Shown piece by piece: positions 60,744 through 64,000 of a stretch of DNA of 64,000 nt. Source of the stretch: CP2-2F sp034436355 (lineage in GTDB: Bacteria; Chloroflexota; Anaerolineae; Aggregatilineales; UBA2796). The translations under genes and the position numbers were made by a program. The notes below the pieces were generated by a model. It was given only the letters and a program-made list of their open reading frames with translations. It was not told where the DNA came from and did not search any database. Location: the NCBI GenBank assembly GCA_034436355.1, contig DAOTVQ010000043.1, positions 127,606 through 191,605 of the forward strand, in the 5' to 3' direction. Numbering within the stretch: position 1 is the first letter of the stretch; each line of letters starts with the position of its first letter.

Positions 60744-61487
60744 ATGTTTACCTTCGATAGTTTGCCGCAGCCTTACCAAACGCTTTGTATTTTGGCAGTG
60801 CTGCTGATTGGCGCTTTGTTGGCAATTGCCTTTCTGACGGGACGCTACCAAGCCGCACGGCATGGGCGCATGGCAAAGGCACTGGAGTTGCCACAATCAG
60901 CGCTCTTGATTGGCGTAGCGCTGCTGGTGTGGCTGAGCGCCGCCGGCGGCACACAGCTTGGCACGTTGGCAGCACTCACCGCCTTTGGGATCGCCTTCGG
61001 CTTCTTGGGCGATCTGTTCATGGCAAATGTCTTTCGGCCGGCTAATCACATCCTGTTCGGCATGGTTGCCTTTGCGGTTGGGCATGTGTTGTATATGCTT
61101 GGCTTCCGCGAGATTGCGGTGCAGTTTGCCCTGCACGATCTGGGTAGCTATGCGCTGGCGCTTGGTGGTGCGTGGCTCTTGGCGCTTATCCTGTGGCGCG
61201 TGCTGGTCTACACGCCACAGGGCGATGCCATGCAATACGCCGCGCTGATCTACGCGCTCTTTTTGGCAAGCATGGCAGCCTTTGCGCTTGGCATCGCCAT
61301 GCAGCGCAGCGCTTTTCTGGGGCTGGCGCTCGGCGGCTTGCTCTTTCTGCTCTCGGATACGCTCATTGCGGCGCAGTTATTCGCTAAGCGCGCCTTTCCC
61401 TTCATTGGCGATCTGATTTGGGCAACCTACATCGCCGCGCAAGCCCTGATCGTGTGCAGCGTGCCGTTGGCGCTCAGCCTGCTTTAG
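60744..61487 (+). CDS. Lysoplasmalogenase (YhhN family)
   Basis: A 247-residue protein with about eight membrane helices of the YhhN/TMEM86 family, which hydrolyses the vinyl-ether bond of lysoplasmalogens. Signs are KALELPQSALLIGVALLVWL in the first half, GFLGDLFMANVF with the catalytic-looking Asp pair region, FAVGHVLYMLGF and SDTLIAAQLFAKRAF near the C terminus, and a final GDLIWATYIAAQALIV. AGGA precedes the ATG by nine bases. Its stop overlaps that of menG. Confidence 0.85.
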   Translation: MFTFDSLPQPYQTLCILAVLLIGALLAIAFLTGRYQAARHGRMAKALELPQSALLIGVALLVWLSAAGGTQLGTLAALTAFGIAFGFLGDLFMANVFRPANHILFGMVAFAVGHVLYMLGFREIAVQFALHDLGSYALALGGAWLLALILWRVLVYTPQGDAMQYAALIYALFLASMAAFALGIAMQRSAFLGLALGGLLFLLSDTLIAAQLFAKRAFPFIGDLIWATYIAAQALIVCSVPLALSLL

Positions 61488-62209
61488 CGTGGTTTTTTGC
61501 CCCAATGCACAGCAATCGTGTTGAACATAAAACGCTTGTAGCCAACTTCAACGAAGCCTGCCGCCGTCATCAAGGCTGCCAATTCCTGTGGTGTCTTAAA
61601 GCCGATGGTTGAATTCGGCAAATAGGTATAGGCATCGCGCTGCCCGGTTAGAATAGTTCCGATAAAAGGTATTATCTTCTGTAGGTAGAACAGCAAAAAT
61701 GGGCGCAATGCATTCGGCGGCGGCGGCGTGGTATCTAGGCAGACAACGTAGCCGCCGCGCTTAAGCACGCGCCACTGTTCGGCAAAGGCACGCGGAATAT
61801 CAATCACATTGCGGACGAGAAAGCCGTGCGTCACGGCGTCGAACGTTTCGGCGGGAAAGGGCAGATTAAGCGCATCGGCAGCCGTCCACTGGACGCGCTC
61901 GCCTTTTGGGCGCGCCCTGCCGACCTGCATGATCTCTGCCACAAAATCTGCGCCAACGGCAGTGATGTTAGGCAGGTGTGTCAGCGCTTCAAAGGCAATA
62001 TCACCAGTACCTGTGGCAATATCCAGCAGTTTGCCGTTTTGTGGAAGGTGCGCTTGCTGAATGGCAAAGCGTCGCCAACGGCGATCCATGCCCAGCGTCA
62101 TGACACGATTCATCAGGTCATAGCGCGGCGCGATGCGCTTGAAAATATCTTGTACAGCGGCGGCGCGTTCTGCACCGCTGAGATGTTCAGCGTTCGGTGT
62201 GTGTGTCAT
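61484..62209 (-). CDS. menG: Demethylmenaquinone methyltransferase
   Basis: A 241-residue UbiE/MenG methyltransferase, last step of menaquinone synthesis. Diagnostic stretches: FKRIAPRYDLMNRVMTLGMDRRWRR read over residues 24-48, LLDIATGTGDIAFEAL (SAM motif I), DALNLPFPAETFDAVTHGFLVRNV and ALMTAAGFVEVGYKRFMFNTIAVHWG at the end. It supports a menaquinone-based respiratory chain for the cytochrome locus. It is followed in the same direction from comM after 15 bases. Confidence 0.94.
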   Translation of the reverse strand: MTHTPNAEHLSGAERAAAVQDIFKRIAPRYDLMNRVMTLGMDRRWRRFAIQQAHLPQNGKLLDIATGTGDIAFEALTHLPNITAVGADFVAEIMQVGRARPKGERVQWTAADALNLPFPAETFDAVTHGFLVRNVIDIPRAFAEQWRVLKRGGYVVCLDTTPPPPNALRPFLLFYLQKIIPFIGTILTGQRDAYTYLPNSTIGFKTPQELAALMTAAGFVEVGYKRFMFNTIAVHWGKKPR

Positions 62210-62224
62210 AGGGTTGTGTTATCT

Positions 62225-63766
62225 CTAGGCTTGGAGGGCGGTCATTAGGCGCGAACGGTATTGCACGGCTTCTGCTACATGCACCAAGCCGATCTGCTCT
62301 ACGCCTTCTAGATCGGCAATCGTGCGGCTTAGTTTCAGCACGCGGTGATAGGCACGGGCGCTCAGACTGAGGCGGCGCATGGCGTTTTGCAGCAGCACGG
62401 CAGCATCTTCGGTGATTGGGCAATGCTGGTCAATTTCGGTGGCGGTCAGGTCGCTGTTGGCGCGAATAGATGTGTCTACCCCATAGCGTGCGCGTTGCCG
62501 TTCACGGGCGGCTGTCACACGTGCTTGCACATTGGCAGAAGGCTCAGCCAACTGCTGGCTAGTCAGCTTGTCGTAGTCTACACGGCGTATATCAAGGTGA
62601 ATGTCGAACCGATCAAGAATCGGACCGCTCAGGCGCTGTTGATAGCGCCGCACAGCGGACTCGCCACAGGTGCAAGCCTGTAGTGTATCGCCATAGTAAC
62701 CGCACGGGCATGGATTCATGCTGCCAACCAGCATCACATTGGCGGGAAAGGTCAGCGATCCACTGGCACGGCTGATCGTCACGATTTTATCTTCTAGCGG
62801 CTGACGCAGCACCTCTAACTTATGCCCGAACTCCACCAATTCGTCAAGGTATAGCACGCCGCGATGGGCGAGCGTTAGCTCACCGGGGCGCGGCGAACTG
62901 CCACCACCCACCAACCCAGCTTGGCTGATGGTATAGTGGGGTGCGCGGAACGGGCGGCGGCGCGCCAACGGGCGATCTGAGGGCAACAGATCGGCAACGC
63001 TGTAGATGCGCGTGATCTCTAGCGCCTCATCGGGTGCCAGTGGTGGCAAAATGCCGGGCAGGGCGCGGGCAATCAGTGTTTTGCCTGCGCCGGGCGGTCC
63101 GACCAGCAGCACATTATGGTTGCCTGCCGCTGCCACTTCCATAGCGCGCTTTACGTATTCCTGCCCTTTAATTTGGGCAAAATCCACGACGCGCTCAGGG
63201 GTAACGGCTGCTTCTTGGCGCAGTTGGCTGCGGTCAAAGGGTGGGATAGGATTCATGCCGAAGAGATGCTCCACAAGGTGACCAAGCGATGGCACCGGGA
63301 TTACCTCAATACCTTCGATTTGGGCGGCTTCAGGCGCATCTTCGACGGGGACGTAAAGCGTGCGGCAGCCTTCCTGACGCGCCAGCAAGGCAAGGTTAAT
63401 CGCGCCGCAGATGTGGCGCAGTTTGCCATCGAGCGCCAGTTCGCCAATGAACATGGCATCAGCAATTTGGTCAGCGCGCAACTGCTCAGTTGCCACCAAC
63501 ACGCCAATGGCAATCGGCAGATCGTAGGCGGGACCTTCCTTTCGCATATCGCCGGGTGCGAGATTCACCGTGAATCTTTTCATAGGAAACTCACAGCCAA
63601 TATTTTTAATGGCGGCGCGTACACGCTCACGGCTTTCTTGCACAGCAGTGCCGGGCAGTCCAACGATGGTGAAACTTGCCATGCTGCGCGGATTGTAATC
63701 CACTTCAACGGTAATTTTGACACCATCCAGCCCAACAACTGCCCCAGATAAAACGTGCGCCAACAT
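62225..63766 (-). CDS. comM: YifB/ComM family Mg-chelatase-like AAA+ ATPase
   Basis: A 513-residue ATPase. The N-terminal Lon-protease-like S5 fold has NPRSMASFTIVGLPGTAVQESRERVRAAI (read across residues 26-55). The central AAA core has Walker A VGPPGAGKTLIARALPGILPP and Walker B VLYLDELVEFG, with a zinc-like cluster MNPCPCGYYGD and CTCGES. ComM is a helicase that promotes branch migration in natural transformation. The ATG at 63766 is chosen because GGAG sits about nine bases upstream and matches the family N terminus; a longer start is not conserved. Confidence 0.94.
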   Translation of the reverse strand: MLAHVLSGAVVGLDGVKITVEVDYNPRSMASFTIVGLPGTAVQESRERVRAAIKNIGCEFPMKRFTVNLAPGDMRKEGPAYDLPIAIGVLVATEQLRADQIADAMFIGELALDGKLRHICGAINLALLARQEGCRTLYVPVEDAPEAAQIEGIEVIPVPSLGHLVEHLFGMNPIPPFDRSQLRQEAAVTPERVVDFAQIKGQEYVKRAMEVAAAGNHNVLLVGPPGAGKTLIARALPGILPPLAPDEALEITRIYSVADLLPSDRPLARRRPFRAPHYTISQAGLVGGGSSPRPGELTLAHRGVLYLDELVEFGHKLEVLRQPLEDKIVTISRASGSLTFPANVMLVGSMNPCPCGYYGDTLQACTCGESAVRRYQQRLSGPILDRFDIHLDIRRVDYDKLTSQQLAEPSANVQARVTAARERQRARYGVDTSIRANSDLTATEIDQHCPITEDAAVLLQNAMRRLSLSARAYHRVLKLSRTIADLEGVEQIGLVHVAEAVQYRSRLMTALQA

Positions 63767-63894
63767 GCTCTGCTGCTCCCTACCCATTCCATGCGCCATG
63801 CTTAAGATTGTAGCGTAAATCGCGCCAGCGCTGAGGGTGCTTCCGAAAACTTACGCATTTCAAGCGGAAAAAGACCTTTTGGGAAAACTGACCC

Positions 63895-63922
63895 TTGACG
63901 GAGAGGGAGGGTGTGGTAAACT
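63895..63922 (+). promoter_or_regulatory. Candidate promoter reading out of the window
   Basis: TTGACG, a 16-base G-rich spacer, TAAACT. The remaining 78 bases to the edge carry no start codon I trust; an AGAAGAAGGG ribosome-like stretch lies at 63961. The driven gene is beyond 64000. The rest of 63767-64000 shows nothing else. Confidence 0.5.
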
Positions 63923-64000
63923 GTGAAGCATCAAGCGCGAGCAACCAAACAAAAGCGCTGAGAAGAAGGGAATTTCAGACGGGAAAAAGTAACGTGGCTG

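Noticed and set aside
1..64000. tRNA, rRNA, riboswitch or CRISPR candidates in intergenic regions
   Set aside because: I looked through the gaps for T-loop, cloverleaf, known aptamer cores and regularly spaced repeats and found none. This was by eye and a covariance search could overturn it.

Overview
The window looks like chromosomal DNA from a Chloroflexota bacterium, probably Anaerolineae-like. This is an inference, resting on Pro/Thr-rich linkers behind lipoprotein and secretion signals, a menaquinone (MenG) marker, a partial CcmFGHI cytochrome c maturation set, a WXG100-type protein and mixed ATG/GTG/TTG starts. Genes are dense and in short operons on both strands. I found no rRNA, tRNA or CRISPR array.

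Layout. 0-2.4 kb: a gene fragment, then an overlapping pair of N4-cytosine-type DNA methyltransferase and PD-(D/E)XK protein (a restriction-modification pair). 2.4-5.4 kb: a two-gene unit of an ApnL-like (apionate lactonase family) protein and an M29 aminopeptidase. 5.7-6.8 kb: a WXG100-like protein behind a clear promoter. 6.9-8.1 kb: pdxT and a PNPOx-fold flavoprotein. 8.5-14.3 kb: the most striking locus, with an octaheme tetrathionate-reductase-family cytochrome, a heptaheme/EF-hand/cytochrome b fusion, and two YeeE/YedE sulfur-transport proteins, the second carrying a rhodanese domain without its catalytic Cys and a C-terminal GGCG tail. 14.4-19.9 kb: PBP2, MreD, an MtnA-like protein without MtnA's catalytic residues, and aspartate kinase. 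20.0-23.7 kb: a lone SNF2-type helicase with a C-terminal DUF3883 domain, bounded by 42-bp direct repeats that copy the 3' end of the neighbouring wecG/tagA gene, as if a one-gene defence cargo had inserted there. 23.7-28.5 kb: WecG-type glycosyltransferase, a znuACB metal transporter with a consensus promoter inside a dyad, and a glycosyltransferase.

28.5-40.8 kb: YceI, a secreted DsbA-like/cyclophilin fusion, an ABC exporter, a diheme lipoprotein joined to ccmI-ccmG-ccmH-ccmF, and an FAD monooxygenase. 40.9-43.2 kb: pgeF-yggS, yggT and a DUF167 gene. 43.3-48.7 kb: an orphan response regulator, a substrate-binding-like lipoprotein, two GT2 glycosyltransferases, an unrecognised nucleotidyltransferase-like protein and hpf. 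49-52.6 kb: a giant secreted nuclease with a clear terminator. 52.6-64 kb: envelope or polysaccharide genes, an APH-fold kinase, an aminotransferase/AAA ATPase/beta-propeller operon, lysoplasmalogenase, menG and comM/yifB.

How they fit: the multiheme sulfur locus would draw electrons from menaquinol (MenG) through its own cytochrome b domain and depends on heme c attachment of the kind served by CcmFGHI. The YeeE proteins and rhodanese-like domain would move or bind the sulfur product.
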